A DNA stretch of 64,000 nucleotides from Herbaspirillum sp. ST 5-3 (lineage in GTDB: Bacteria; Pseudomonadota; Gammaproteobacteria; Burkholderiales; Burkholderiaceae_D), in assembly GCF_004804275.1 (NCBI RefSeq), contig NZ_STGI01000008.1:62001-126000 (forward strand), given 5' to 3'. Under the pieces are notes generated by a model. That model was given only the letters and a program-made list of their open reading frames with translations, did no database searches and was not told where the DNA came from. Shown here piece after piece: positions 55,938 through 64,000 of the stretch. The position numbers and the translations under genes were made by a program. How positions within the stretch are numbered: position 1 is the first letter of the stretch; each line of letters opens with the position of its first letter.

Positions 55938-56101
55938 AAAATATCCTCCTAAGGATTGAAAAAACACAGGGTTACTGCAACACTCACCTATTTGGAAGCT
56001 ACCGAAACGTGGCGGCACGGGCGGGGTTTTTTCGGACTTCTCGTGACGCTTTTCAGAGCCTTGCTTCTATTCAGTTTTCTGAACAGGCAGACGGTACAAC
56101 A

Positions 56102-56140
56102 GAAAAAACCGTTCGCAAAGAGTTTTTCTGTGGTTTTTTC
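56102..56140. promoter_or_regulatory. Inverted repeat upstream of the Lrp-type gene
   Basis: GAAAAAACC (56102-56110) and GGTTTTTTC (56132-56140) are perfect nine-base inverted arms in the 223-base divergent region between the binding-protein and Lrp genes. A regulator-binding or structural role is possible. Confidence 0.4.
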
Positions 56141-56160
56141 CGACATTCTTCGATTTTTAT

Positions 56161-56670
56161 ATGCCTAAATTCCATGCACTCGACAAGGTTGACCGCAAGC
56201 TGTTGAACCTGCTGCAGAAGGATAATCAGATGCCGACCCGGACCCTGGCGGAGAAGGTACATATCTCCCAGCCGACCTGCCTGCGGCGGGTGCGCGATCT
56301 GCGAGAGGCGGGCATCATCAGTGCGGACGTGTCCATGGTGGATCCGTTTGCTCTCGGCTACGGCATGCTGGCTTTTCTCGAGGTGTCGCTCAACAATCAG
56401 TCGGATGAGCACATGCAGGAATTCGAGGCGCGCATGGCGAAGGAAACCGAGGTGATGCAGTGTTACTTCGTCTCGGGTGAGTACGATTATTTCCTCGTTG
56501 TGCACGTGATTGACATGGACGCCTACTATCAATTTGTCCGGAAGGTGATTTCCGGCTCAGGCAATGTCCGCCACTTTCAATCCCGCTTTCCGATGAAGCG
56601 CGCGAAATTCGCGACGCGCATCGCATTCGATGAAAAACTCGCCGAGATACAGGTGCGCGTTCCGAAGTAA
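56161..56670 (+). CDS. Lrp/AsnC-family transcriptional regulator
   Basis: A 169-aa protein with an N-terminal helix-turn-helix (LDKVDRKLLNLLQKDNQMPTRTLAEKVHISQPTCLRRVRDL) and a C-terminal RAM amino-acid-sensing domain (MQCYFVSGEYDYFLVVHVIDMDAYYQFV). Members sense amino acids and control their transport or breakdown. It lies between a divergent branched-chain amino-acid binding protein and a convergent dadA, both plausible targets. The ATG follows an AT-rich run with no visible ribosome-binding site. Confidence 0.93.
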   Translation: MPKFHALDKVDRKLLNLLQKDNQMPTRTLAEKVHISQPTCLRRVRDLREAGIISADVSMVDPFALGYGMLAFLEVSLNNQSDEHMQEFEARMAKETEVMQCYFVSGEYDYFLVVHVIDMDAYYQFVRKVISGSGNVRHFQSRFPMKRAKFATRIAFDEKLAEIQVRVPK

Positions 56671-56724
56671 GGCATTCGCCGCGAACGTCGAGAGGGCCGG
56701 AGGTTCCCGCACATCGAAGCGCGA

Positions 56725-58041
56725 TCAGGCTTGCGCGGGGCGCGTATTCGGAATTCCGCCCTGTCTGCGATAGGGAATGCCGGTAAATGCAAAGTCCACG
56801 TCCGGTTTGCGACCGGAAATGATATCGGCGATGGCGCGCCCCGATCCGCAGCCCATGGTCCAGCCCAGTGTGCCGTGTCCGGTATTGAGGAACAGGTTGG
56901 CAAAGCGAGTCTTGCCGATATAGGGCACGTTCGACGGCGTTACCGGACGCAGACCCGCCCAGTAGGCGGGATGATCGTAATCGCAGGCATCCGGAAACAG
57001 TTCGCGCGTGCGCCGCGTGATGGCATCGCAGCGTGCCATATTCAATTCACGGGAGTAGCCGTTCATTTCCGCAGTGCCGGCAACACGCAGGCGGTTTCCG
57101 AGGCGGGAAATCACCAGTTTGTAGCCGTCATCGGTCAAGGATACGGTCGGTGCCGCATCCGGCCTGATGACGTCGTATGTCGCGGAGTAGCCTTTGCCAG
57201 GATAGATCATCAGATTGATGCCGAGAGGCTTGAGCAGGGGTGTCGAGAAGCTGCCCAGCGCCATGACGTAGGCATCGGCCCGCAGGACTTCGTACCTGCC
57301 ATCCGGATTGATGACTTCGATGCCGCTGATTTTCGCGCCGGCGCCGCTGCCTTCCTTCAGCAGGCGCGTGACTGTGGTATTGAAGCGGAATTGCGCGCCG
57401 CTGGCGGCGGCCTTGTCGGCCAGGCTGCTGGTGAATTTGTAGACGTCGCCCGACTCATCCGTCGCGGTGTAGTCGCCGCCGACGATCCTGTTCCCTATCC
57501 TGGAAAGCGCCGGTTCGATCTTCACCACTTCCTCGGCGCTGATCGATTGGCGCGGACAACCGAACTCACGCATCAGCCTGGCGGCTTCCAGCGAATGCAT
57601 GAATTCCGTGCGGTCGGTGTAGAAGTGCAGGATGCCGCGTGTCAGCTGGTCGTATTCGATGCCGGTTTCCGCACGCACCGCTTGCAGTGTCTGTCGGCTG
57701 TATTCGGCGATCGCGACGATCTGGCGCATGTTGTCGGCCACGCGCGCGGGTGTGCATTCGCGCAGGAAGCGCAGGCCCCACATCCACTGCAGCCATTCCG
57801 GCCGTAGGCGAAACAGCAGGGGGGCGTCTTCCTTGCCGAGCCACTTCAGGATCTTCAGGGGTGCAGAAGGATTGGCCCATGGCTCCGCGTGCGATACGGA
57901 AATCTGGCAGCCGTTGGCGAAGCTGGTTTCGCGTGCCACGCCAGCCTGGCGTTCGATGACCGTGACCTCATGGCCGGCTTTGTTGAGGAACCATGCGGAT
58001 GCGGTGCCGATGATGCCGGAACCCAGTACGATGACCTTCAT
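56725..58041 (-). CDS. dadA: D-amino acid dehydrogenase
   Basis: A 438-aa FAD-dependent membrane-associated dehydrogenase. The dinucleotide site is VIVLGSGIIGTASAWFLNKAGHEV at the N-terminus, followed by DRQAG-like ERQAGVARETSFANGCQIS, and the C-terminal region has WAGLRPVTPSNVPYIG and GHGTLGWTMGCGSGRAI. DadA oxidises D-alanine and other D-amino acids to keto acids. No alanine racemase gene (dadX) is adjacent. It converges on the Lrp-type gene. Confidence 0.94.
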   Translation of the reverse strand: MKVIVLGSGIIGTASAWFLNKAGHEVTVIERQAGVARETSFANGCQISVSHAEPWANPSAPLKILKWLGKEDAPLLFRLRPEWLQWMWGLRFLRECTPARVADNMRQIVAIAEYSRQTLQAVRAETGIEYDQLTRGILHFYTDRTEFMHSLEAARLMREFGCPRQSISAEEVVKIEPALSRIGNRIVGGDYTATDESGDVYKFTSSLADKAAASGAQFRFNTTVTRLLKEGSGAGAKISGIEVINPDGRYEVLRADAYVMALGSFSTPLLKPLGINLMIYPGKGYSATYDVIRPDAAPTVSLTDDGYKLVISRLGNRLRVAGTAEMNGYSRELNMARCDAITRRTRELFPDACDYDHPAYWAGLRPVTPSNVPYIGKTRFANLFLNTGHGTLGWTMGCGSGRAIADIISGRKPDVDFAFTGIPYRRQGGIPNTRPAQA

Positions 58042-58211
58042 GACAGCGGATTCTCCAGTAGTGGTCGCAGATGATGGGAGGAGCGGAGTTGGAGTTGAAT
58101 CTACCTCCGCATCACTGCCATCCTGTGTACGCCTTTCTGTGCAGCGTGCGCCATGCGCACGATCAAACTTGATGCGATTGAGCGCCGGCCCATGCCTTCA
58201 GGCCGGGCTGA

Positions 58212-58625
58212 TTAAAGCGGTTTCTTCGCGGCCTGCAGCTTCGCAATTTCCTGGGTGACGGCGCGTGTAACGGCGTCCTTGATCGAGTGGTGCAAGCCGC
58301 CCTTGATTTCGTCCGCCAGTTTTCCAACGGCGGTTTGAAGTACATCTGCAAGGCTGTCGCGAACGCGTTGCTCCAGCACGAAGTCGACGCGCTCCAGCAC
58401 CTGCACCAGGACACGCTCCCTGACTTCGCGTTCCAGTCGTTCCCATTGCTCTTCATCCAACACTGCGAGCGCTGGCGAGCCGAAGGCGGCGGTGTCATCT
58501 TTCTGTGCCGCTACGGATGGAGCCGGCGGGACAGCCGGCTTCGGTGCCGGGGCACTGCCCGGTGCCGGCGCCGGGATGATTTCTGTCAGGACCGGAATGC
58601 CGGCGTCCAGCGAGGAATTGCTCAT
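58212..58625 (-). CDS. DUF2486-like protein adjacent to holC
   Basis: A 137-aa protein with an Ala/Pro-rich linker (residues about 18-45) and a helical C-terminal half (EEQWERLEREVRERVLVQVLERVDFVLEQRVRDSL). Proteins of this type sit next to holC in Burkholderiales; their role is unknown. Its start overlaps the holC stop by four bases (ATGA), so the two are translationally coupled. Confidence 0.75.
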   Translation of the reverse strand: MSNSSLDAGIPVLTEIIPAPAPGSAPAPKPAVPPAPSVAAQKDDTAAFGSPALAVLDEEQWERLEREVRERVLVQVLERVDFVLEQRVRDSLADVLQTAVGKLADEIKGGLHHSIKDAVTRAVTQEIAKLQAAKKPL

Positions 58626-59047
58626 GCCTTATCTGCCGTGAAATGCGTCAGCGGGTAGCCACGCTGCTGATAAAACCGGTAACGCTCGCGGCCGGCAGCG
58701 GTATCGTCCGGATCGCGGGAAATGATTTCAAACATGCGCTCGAAACGCGCGAAGTGTGTCGGTGTGCGGGACGACAGATTGACCAGGATCTGGTAGTGCG
58801 GTACTTCCGCCTGATCGTCAGCGGTGAGAACGATAGGGGTATTTGCCGCAAGCGGATCGGAAAGCGGCACATGCGGCAGGAACTCCAGCTCCGAAAATGA
58901 CCAGAGCGCCTGGTCCAGCGCTGCCAGTTCGGCTTGATCGCCGGTCAGGAGCACGACCTGGCAATTCGCCGCACGCGCCTTGCGCACGAGGCGGCAGGTG
59001 TAGGCAAGCTTGTCCGGTACGTTGCTGTGAAAATCGATGCGAGTCAT
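58622..59047 (-). CDS. holC: DNA polymerase III subunit chi
   Basis: A 141-aa clamp-loader accessory subunit. It starts TRIDFHSNVPDKLAYTCRLVRKA and has PHVPLSDPLAANTPIVL and FERMFEIISRDPDDTAAGRERYRFYQQRGYPL, the HolC pattern. Chi links the polymerase III clamp loader to SSB. ATG 59047 is the family-consistent start; longer upstream reading lacks similarity. It follows the DUF4124-glutaredoxin gene by 7 bases. Confidence 0.93.
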   Translation of the reverse strand: MTRIDFHSNVPDKLAYTCRLVRKARAANCQVVLLTGDQAELAALDQALWSFSELEFLPHVPLSDPLAANTPIVLTADDQAEVPHYQILVNLSSRTPTHFARFERMFEIISRDPDDTAAGRERYRFYQQRGYPLTHFTADKA

Positions 59048-59054
59048 GATGACA

Positions 59055-59690
59055 CTAGAACCGGAATCCCGGAGGTGCGTTGCCGATGGCCGGCGGCAGT
59101 TCGGTCGCCGATGGGTTCGCTGTCGATTTGTTGGCGCTCGCGGCATTCTGCGCCTTGCCGCCGGCCTGCTTCGGCGCGGGTGCCGCAGGTTCGGCCTGCG
59201 GATTGCGGTAGGAACTCGGCAACTTGCTGCTTTCTGGGTAACCTGCCACGGTCAGTGCACTGTTCCATGCACCAGGCTCGAAGCCGCGCTGCTTGTTGCG
59301 GCCGACGAAAAGCACTGGCACCTGTTCATCCTCTCCGGCGACCTGCCGAAAGCGCGCTGCGTCTTCCGCGGAGTTGACGGTTTTTTCGGAGAAGGGAACG
59401 CCGCGCGTGGTCAGCAGCTTGCGACCTTCATCGCATGGGCCGCAATTTCGTGTCGTGTACAGGGTCACCGGGTGGTTTTTCGTCGCTTCCGACAACTCGA
59501 ACGGGAATCCCGCCGTGCTGACATTGCCGAGTGCGACGTCCTTGGTCTCCACGCGCGAAGCCGATGCCGGTGGCGCTACATCGCTGTAGGTCACCTTTCC
59601 GTCCGGTCCGACCCATTTGTACAGTTGTGCATGAGCGCTTGCGGCGACCAGCAAAAGCAGCGCCGTACACGATTGCAGCACACGATTCAT
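59055..59690 (-). CDS. DUF4124-glutaredoxin protein, secreted
   Basis: A 211-aa protein: signal peptide (residues 1-21, ending SAHA), a DUF4124 domain (QLYKWVGPDGKVTYSDVAPP, 22-42), then a glutaredoxin-like domain with active site CGPC in LYTTRNCGPCDEGRKLL, near residue 85. The C-terminal 50 residues are a low-complexity Ala/Pro/Asn tail. It may act in periplasmic disulfide chemistry, which is unusual for a glutaredoxin fold. It lies between holC and prlC on the same strand. Confidence 0.85.
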   Translation of the reverse strand: MNRVLQSCTALLLLVAASAHAQLYKWVGPDGKVTYSDVAPPASASRVETKDVALGNVSTAGFPFELSEATKNHPVTLYTTRNCGPCDEGRKLLTTRGVPFSEKTVNSAEDAARFRQVAGEDEQVPVLFVGRNKQRGFEPGAWNSALTVAGYPESSKLPSSYRNPQAEPAAPAPKQAGGKAQNAASANKSTANPSATELPPAIGNAPPGFRF

Positions 59691-59714
59691 TTCTTCTCCC
59701 TATTACTACGATGC

Positions 59715-61781
59715 CTACGATGTCATGCCGCTGTGGCGCAGCAAGGCATCGATGCTCGGTTCCCGTCCCCGGAATGCCTTGAACGACTCCAGCGCGGTGC
59801 GCGCGCCGCCTGCGCCGAGAATTTCTCGTTGAAATTTTCTGCCGGTCTCAATCGACAGGATATTGCCGCCGACGGCGCCGGCTTCTTCAAACGCGCCATA
59901 GGCGTCGGCCGACAGAACTTCTGCCCATTTGTAGCTATAGTATCCTGCCGCGTAGCCGCCGGCAAAGATGTGGCCGAAGGAATTCTGGAATCGGTTGAAA
60001 TCGGGCGGAATCATTACTGCAACCCGGTGGCGCACTTCGTCCAGCACGTCCTTGGCGATCTTGCTGCCGTAGGGATCGTGGTCAAAATGCAAATGCATGT
60101 CGAACAATGCGAATTCGATCTGGCGCAGCATCTGCAGGCCGGACTGGAAGTTCTTCGCAGCGATCATCTTGTCGAACAATGCGCGCGGGAGCGGCTCTCC
60201 TGTCTCGGCATGGGCGGTCATGTGCTGCAGCACATCCCATTCCCAGCAAAAGTTTTCCATGAACTGCGACGGAAGTTCGACCGCATCCCACTCGACGCCG
60301 GAAATCCCGGATACGCCGAGCTCGTCCACTTGCGTAAGCAGATGGTGCAGACCATGGCCGGTTTCATGGAACAACGTGATCACTTCGTCATGCGTGAACA
60401 GCGCCGGCTTGACCTTGCCGTCGACCACGGCGGGTTCGGTGAAGTTGCAGGTCAGGTAGGCGACCGGGGTTTGCACACCGGATTTGGTCAGGCGACGGCC
60501 GCGTGCATCATCCATCCATGCACCGCCGCGCTTGCCATTGCGCGCATACAGGTCGAGATAGAACTGGCCGACGAGCTTGCCATCCTTCTCGATGCGGAAA
60601 AACTTCACGTCCTTGTGCCACGCTGTCGCGGTATCCGGTTTCAGGTCGACACCAAACAGCGTCTGGATCACGCGGAACAAGCCTTCGATCACCTTCGGCT
60701 CGGGGAAGTATTGCTTCACTTCCTGCTCGGAGAACGCGTAGCGCTGCTCGCGCAGTTTTTCGGATGCATAGGTGACATCCCAGGCTTCCAGCGTATCGAG
60801 GCCGAGTTCCTTCTTTGCGAACGTACGCAGTTCGGCCAGGTCGTTTTCCGCAAATGGGCGGGCACGCTTGGCGAGGTCTTCGAGGAAGCCGATCACTTGC
60901 TCCGGTGTTTCGGCCATCTTCGGCACCAGCGAGACTTCGGCAAAATTACTGAAGCCGAGCAGCTTGGCTTCCTCGTCGCGCAATTTCAGGATTTCGGCGA
61001 TGTTCTGCGTGTTGTCCCATTCCGGATTGGCTCCGAGTTCGGATGCCTTGGTGACGTTGGCGCGGTAGATGGTCTCGCGCAGTTCGCGCTTGTCCGCGTA
61101 TTGCAGGACCGGGAAGTAGGATGGGAAGTGCAGCGTGAACTTGAAGCCGGGCTTGCCATCCTTTTCCGCGGCGGCACGTGCTGCCTGTTTCACATCGTCG
61201 GGCAGGCCGGAGAGGTCTGATTCCTTGTCGATGAACAGCGCGTAATGATTGGTGGCGTCCAGCACGTTTTCCGAAAACTTCGTGGAGAGCGCCGCCTGCT
61301 TTTCCTGGATTTCCGCGAAGCGCACCTTCTTGTCGTCCGGCAGTTCCGCGCCGCCGAGGCGGAAGTCGCGCAAGGCGTTTTCGATGATCTTCTTGCGCGC
61401 CGGATTCAGCGTGGCGTATTCGCTGCTCGCCTTGAGCGCCTTGTACTTCTCGAACAGCGCGAGATTCTGTCCCAATTCGGTCCAGAACTCGGTGACCTTG
61501 GGCAGGTTCTCGTTGTAGGCCGCGCGCAACTCGGGCGTATCGACCACCGCGTTCAGGTGGCTGACGATACCCCATGCACGGCCGAGTTTTTCGGTTGCGT
61601 TGTCGAGCGGTTCGACGAAGTTATCCCATGTCACTTGCGGCATCGGCGCTTCGAGCTGTTTGACGACCGTACGGTTTTCATCGAGCAGCGCGGAAATGGC
61701 CGGGGTCACGTGTTCCGGCTTGACCGCGTCGAAGCGCGGCAGGTCGGAGAAGTCGAGCAGGGGATTCAAGGCGGAGTTCAT
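59715..61781 (-). CDS. prlC: Oligopeptidase A
   Basis: A 688-aa M3 zinc metallopeptidase that degrades short peptides, including cleaved signal peptides, in the cytosol. The zinc motif is LFHETGHGLHHLL (HExxH) near residue 460, with the downstream glutamate in GVEWDAVELPSQFMENF. The N-terminus reads NPLLDFSDLPRFDAVKPEHV. ATG 61781 was chosen at the family-consistent start. It lies 4 bases beyond the folD stop, so folD-prlC forms one unit. Confidence 0.95.
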   Translation of the reverse strand: MNSALNPLLDFSDLPRFDAVKPEHVTPAISALLDENRTVVKQLEAPMPQVTWDNFVEPLDNATEKLGRAWGIVSHLNAVVDTPELRAAYNENLPKVTEFWTELGQNLALFEKYKALKASSEYATLNPARKKIIENALRDFRLGGAELPDDKKVRFAEIQEKQAALSTKFSENVLDATNHYALFIDKESDLSGLPDDVKQAARAAAEKDGKPGFKFTLHFPSYFPVLQYADKRELRETIYRANVTKASELGANPEWDNTQNIAEILKLRDEEAKLLGFSNFAEVSLVPKMAETPEQVIGFLEDLAKRARPFAENDLAELRTFAKKELGLDTLEAWDVTYASEKLREQRYAFSEQEVKQYFPEPKVIEGLFRVIQTLFGVDLKPDTATAWHKDVKFFRIEKDGKLVGQFYLDLYARNGKRGGAWMDDARGRRLTKSGVQTPVAYLTCNFTEPAVVDGKVKPALFTHDEVITLFHETGHGLHHLLTQVDELGVSGISGVEWDAVELPSQFMENFCWEWDVLQHMTAHAETGEPLPRALFDKMIAAKNFQSGLQMLRQIEFALFDMHLHFDHDPYGSKIAKDVLDEVRHRVAVMIPPDFNRFQNSFGHIFAGGYAAGYYSYKWAEVLSADAYGAFEEAGAVGGNILSIETGRKFQREILGAGGARTALESFKAFRGREPSIDALLRHSGMTS

Positions 61782-61785
61782 CAGT

Positions 61786-62631
61786 TTATGTTCTTTCTGC
61801 GGCCTCAATGGTGTTAACGAGCAGCATCGTAATCGTCATCGGCCCGACACCGCCGGGCACCGGGGTGATGTAGCCCGCGACTTCCCTGGCATTGGCGAAG
61901 TCGACATCGCCGCACAACTTGCCGTTATCGTCGCGGTTCATGCCGACGTCGATTACGACTGCGCCGGGCTTGATCATGTCGGCGGTGACGATGTTGCGTT
62001 TGCCGGTGGCAACCACGAGGATGTCGGCCTGCCGCGTGTGATGGCCGAGATCCCGGGTCTTCGAATTGCAGATGGTGACCGTTGCGCCTGCCTGCAAGAG
62101 CAGCATTGCCTGCGGCTTGCCGACAATGTTGGAGGCCCCGACCACGACGGCGACTGCACCGCGCACCGGATAGTTGATCGACTCCAGCATTTTCATGACG
62201 CCATAGGGTGTGCAGGGGCGGAACAGCGGCTGGCCGGTCATCAGCAGGCCGGCATTGCTGATGTGGAAGCCATCCACGTCCTTTTCCGGCGCGATCGCTT
62301 CGATCACCTTATGAGCATTGATATGCGGCGGCAAAGGAAGTTGCACCAGGATGCCGTGGATCTTCGGATCACGATTCAGCGCGTCGATACGCGCCAGCAG
62401 CTTTTCTTCGCTCAGGTCGGCGTCGTACTTGTCCATCACCGAGTAAATGCCGTTGTCCTCGCAAGCTTTCACCTTGTTGCGGACATAGACTTGCGAGGCC
62501 GGGCTGTCGCCGACCAGAATCACCGCCAGGCCGGGTTGCTTGCCCCGGGCGGTGAGAGCCGCGGCGCGCTTGGCCACATCGGCGCGGATTTGTTGGGAGA
62601 GTTCGTTTCCGTTGATGAGTTGTGCAGGCAT
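61786..62631 (-). CDS. folD: Bifunctional methylenetetrahydrofolate dehydrogenase/cyclohydrolase
   Basis: A 281-aa NADP-linked enzyme interconverting one-carbon folates. Signatures are [23 protein letters not shown] near residue 40, [39 protein letters not shown] and [29 protein letters not shown] (cofactor site). It ends with [26 protein letters not shown]. The length is standard. Three degenerate 10-base repeats lie upstream (62661-62690). Confidence 0.97.
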   Translation of the reverse strand: MPAQLINGNELSQQIRADVAKRAAALTARGKQPGLAVILVGDSPASQVYVRNKVKACEDNGIYSVMDKYDADLSEEKLLARIDALNRDPKIHGILVQLPLPPHINAHKVIEAIAPEKDVDGFHISNAGLLMTGQPLFRPCTPYGVMKMLESINYPVRGAVAVVVGASNIVGKPQAMLLLQAGATVTICNSKTRDLGHHTRQADILVVATGKRNIVTADMIKPGAVVIDVGMNRDDNGKLCGDVDFANAREVAGYITPVPGGVGPMTITMLLVNTIEAAERT

Positions 62632-62660
62632 GGTTGTCGGGAGGATAAGTGCGGTTTAAA

Positions 62661-62690
62661 TGGGAATTTAGGGAAATTTAGGGGAATTAT
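62661..62690. repeat. Three degenerate 10-base AT/GGG repeats
   Basis: TGGGAATTTA, GGGAAATTTA and GGGGAATTAT lie head-to-tail upstream of folD. On the minus strand the last overlaps a TATAAT -10 element (62691-62686), so the repeats would sit in the folD leader. Confidence 0.55.
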
Positions 62691-62781
62691 AAGTCGCCGG
62701 CTTGTACAGGCCGTCATGAATCGTGTCCGATTTGCTGCAGTGCCGCAGTAAATTTCATATTATGAGATTTAGTATCACTAT

Positions 62782-62810
62782 TTGAAAAGTTGAAAAAGTG
62801 CTGTTAGAAT
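62782..62810 (+). promoter_or_regulatory. aceE promoter
   Basis: TTGAAA (62782-62787), 17 bases, TAGAAT (62805-62810), about 90 bases before the aceE ATG. The remaining 272-base folD-aceE gap holds no gene. Confidence 0.6.
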
Positions 62811-62903
62811 CTTTTCACGCGCACAAACGCGACAAAATCTTGTCAAAAAATTCCGGGACGTGATACCGGGCCCGGCAAGCCTTTTCAATCTAGGAGACGT
62901 AAC

Positions 62904-64000
<1,097 letters not shown>

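Noticed and set aside
59037-61220. A 727-codon plus-strand open frame
   Set aside because: Antisense to prlC and the DUF4124-glutaredoxin gene; no domain signal.

Overview
The window is a gene-dense stretch of a betaproteobacterial chromosome, most likely Burkholderiales and probably Oxalobacteraceae (Herbaspirillum/Herminiimonas/Noviherbaspirillum-like). This placement is inferred from protein types and gene order (thiL-pgpA-pncC, trxA-rho with type B L31, zapA-ssrS, a DUF2486-like gene beside holC, prlC-folD, aceE) and from the GC-rich codon use. I could not run a search to confirm it. No rRNA, CRISPR array, insertion sequence, transposase or integrase was seen. Both window ends cut genes: a histone-deacetylase-like enzyme on the left and aceE on the right.

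1-9.2 kb: HDAC-like enzyme, RbgA GTPase, enoyl-CoA hydratase, a periplasmic single-Cache protein, groES-groEL (sigma-32-type promoter plus a perfect CIRCE operator), the ohr/ohrR peroxide-resistance pair with an operator inside the ohr promoter, PBP4-type DacB and a DUF2167 protein. 9.2-21.7 kb: lemA with two TPM-domain genes, a DMT transporter, pyrF, a fluoroacetate-dehalogenase-like hydrolase coupled to pncC, a candidate small RNA, thiL-pgpA, a rubrerythrin-rubredoxin-reductase cluster, maeB and a 5'-nucleotidase. 21.8-29.7 kb: tRNA-Leu(CAA), a KimA-like permease, a MATE exporter coupled to a GT39/ArnT-like membrane enzyme, L31B, rho and thioredoxin.

29.9-40 kb is the most interesting part. 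An AddB/AddA-type nuclease-helicase pair is followed by an AT-rich, palindrome-rich control region that contains a textbook LexA box on a good sigma-70 promoter. After it come a phage-repressor-like HTH gene (minus strand) and a rightward phage-type replication/recombination block: replication-like protein, Sak4-like RecA-fold ATPase, Gp157-like protein and SSB. No other phage genes surround it. It looks like a stranded or domesticated SOS-controlled recombination cassette beside the host end-resection enzyme.

40-46.6 kb: a MocR-type regulator divergent from an omega-aminotransferase, with repeats between them; two tandem paralogous lipoproteins; a decayed ETHE1-like MBL gene beside a DUF442 gene; tRNA-Ala(CGC); a coiled-coil gene plus zapA; and 6S RNA. 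46.6-64 kb: EVE-domain protein, TauE/SafE exporter, malonyl-CoA-synthetase-like ligase with enoyl-CoA hydratase and lgt, LysR regulator divergent from ilvD, a small Trp-rich protein, cytochrome c, a branched-chain amino-acid binding protein divergent from an Lrp regulator, dadA, DUF2486-like/holC, a DUF4124-glutaredoxin protein, prlC-folD and the start of aceE.
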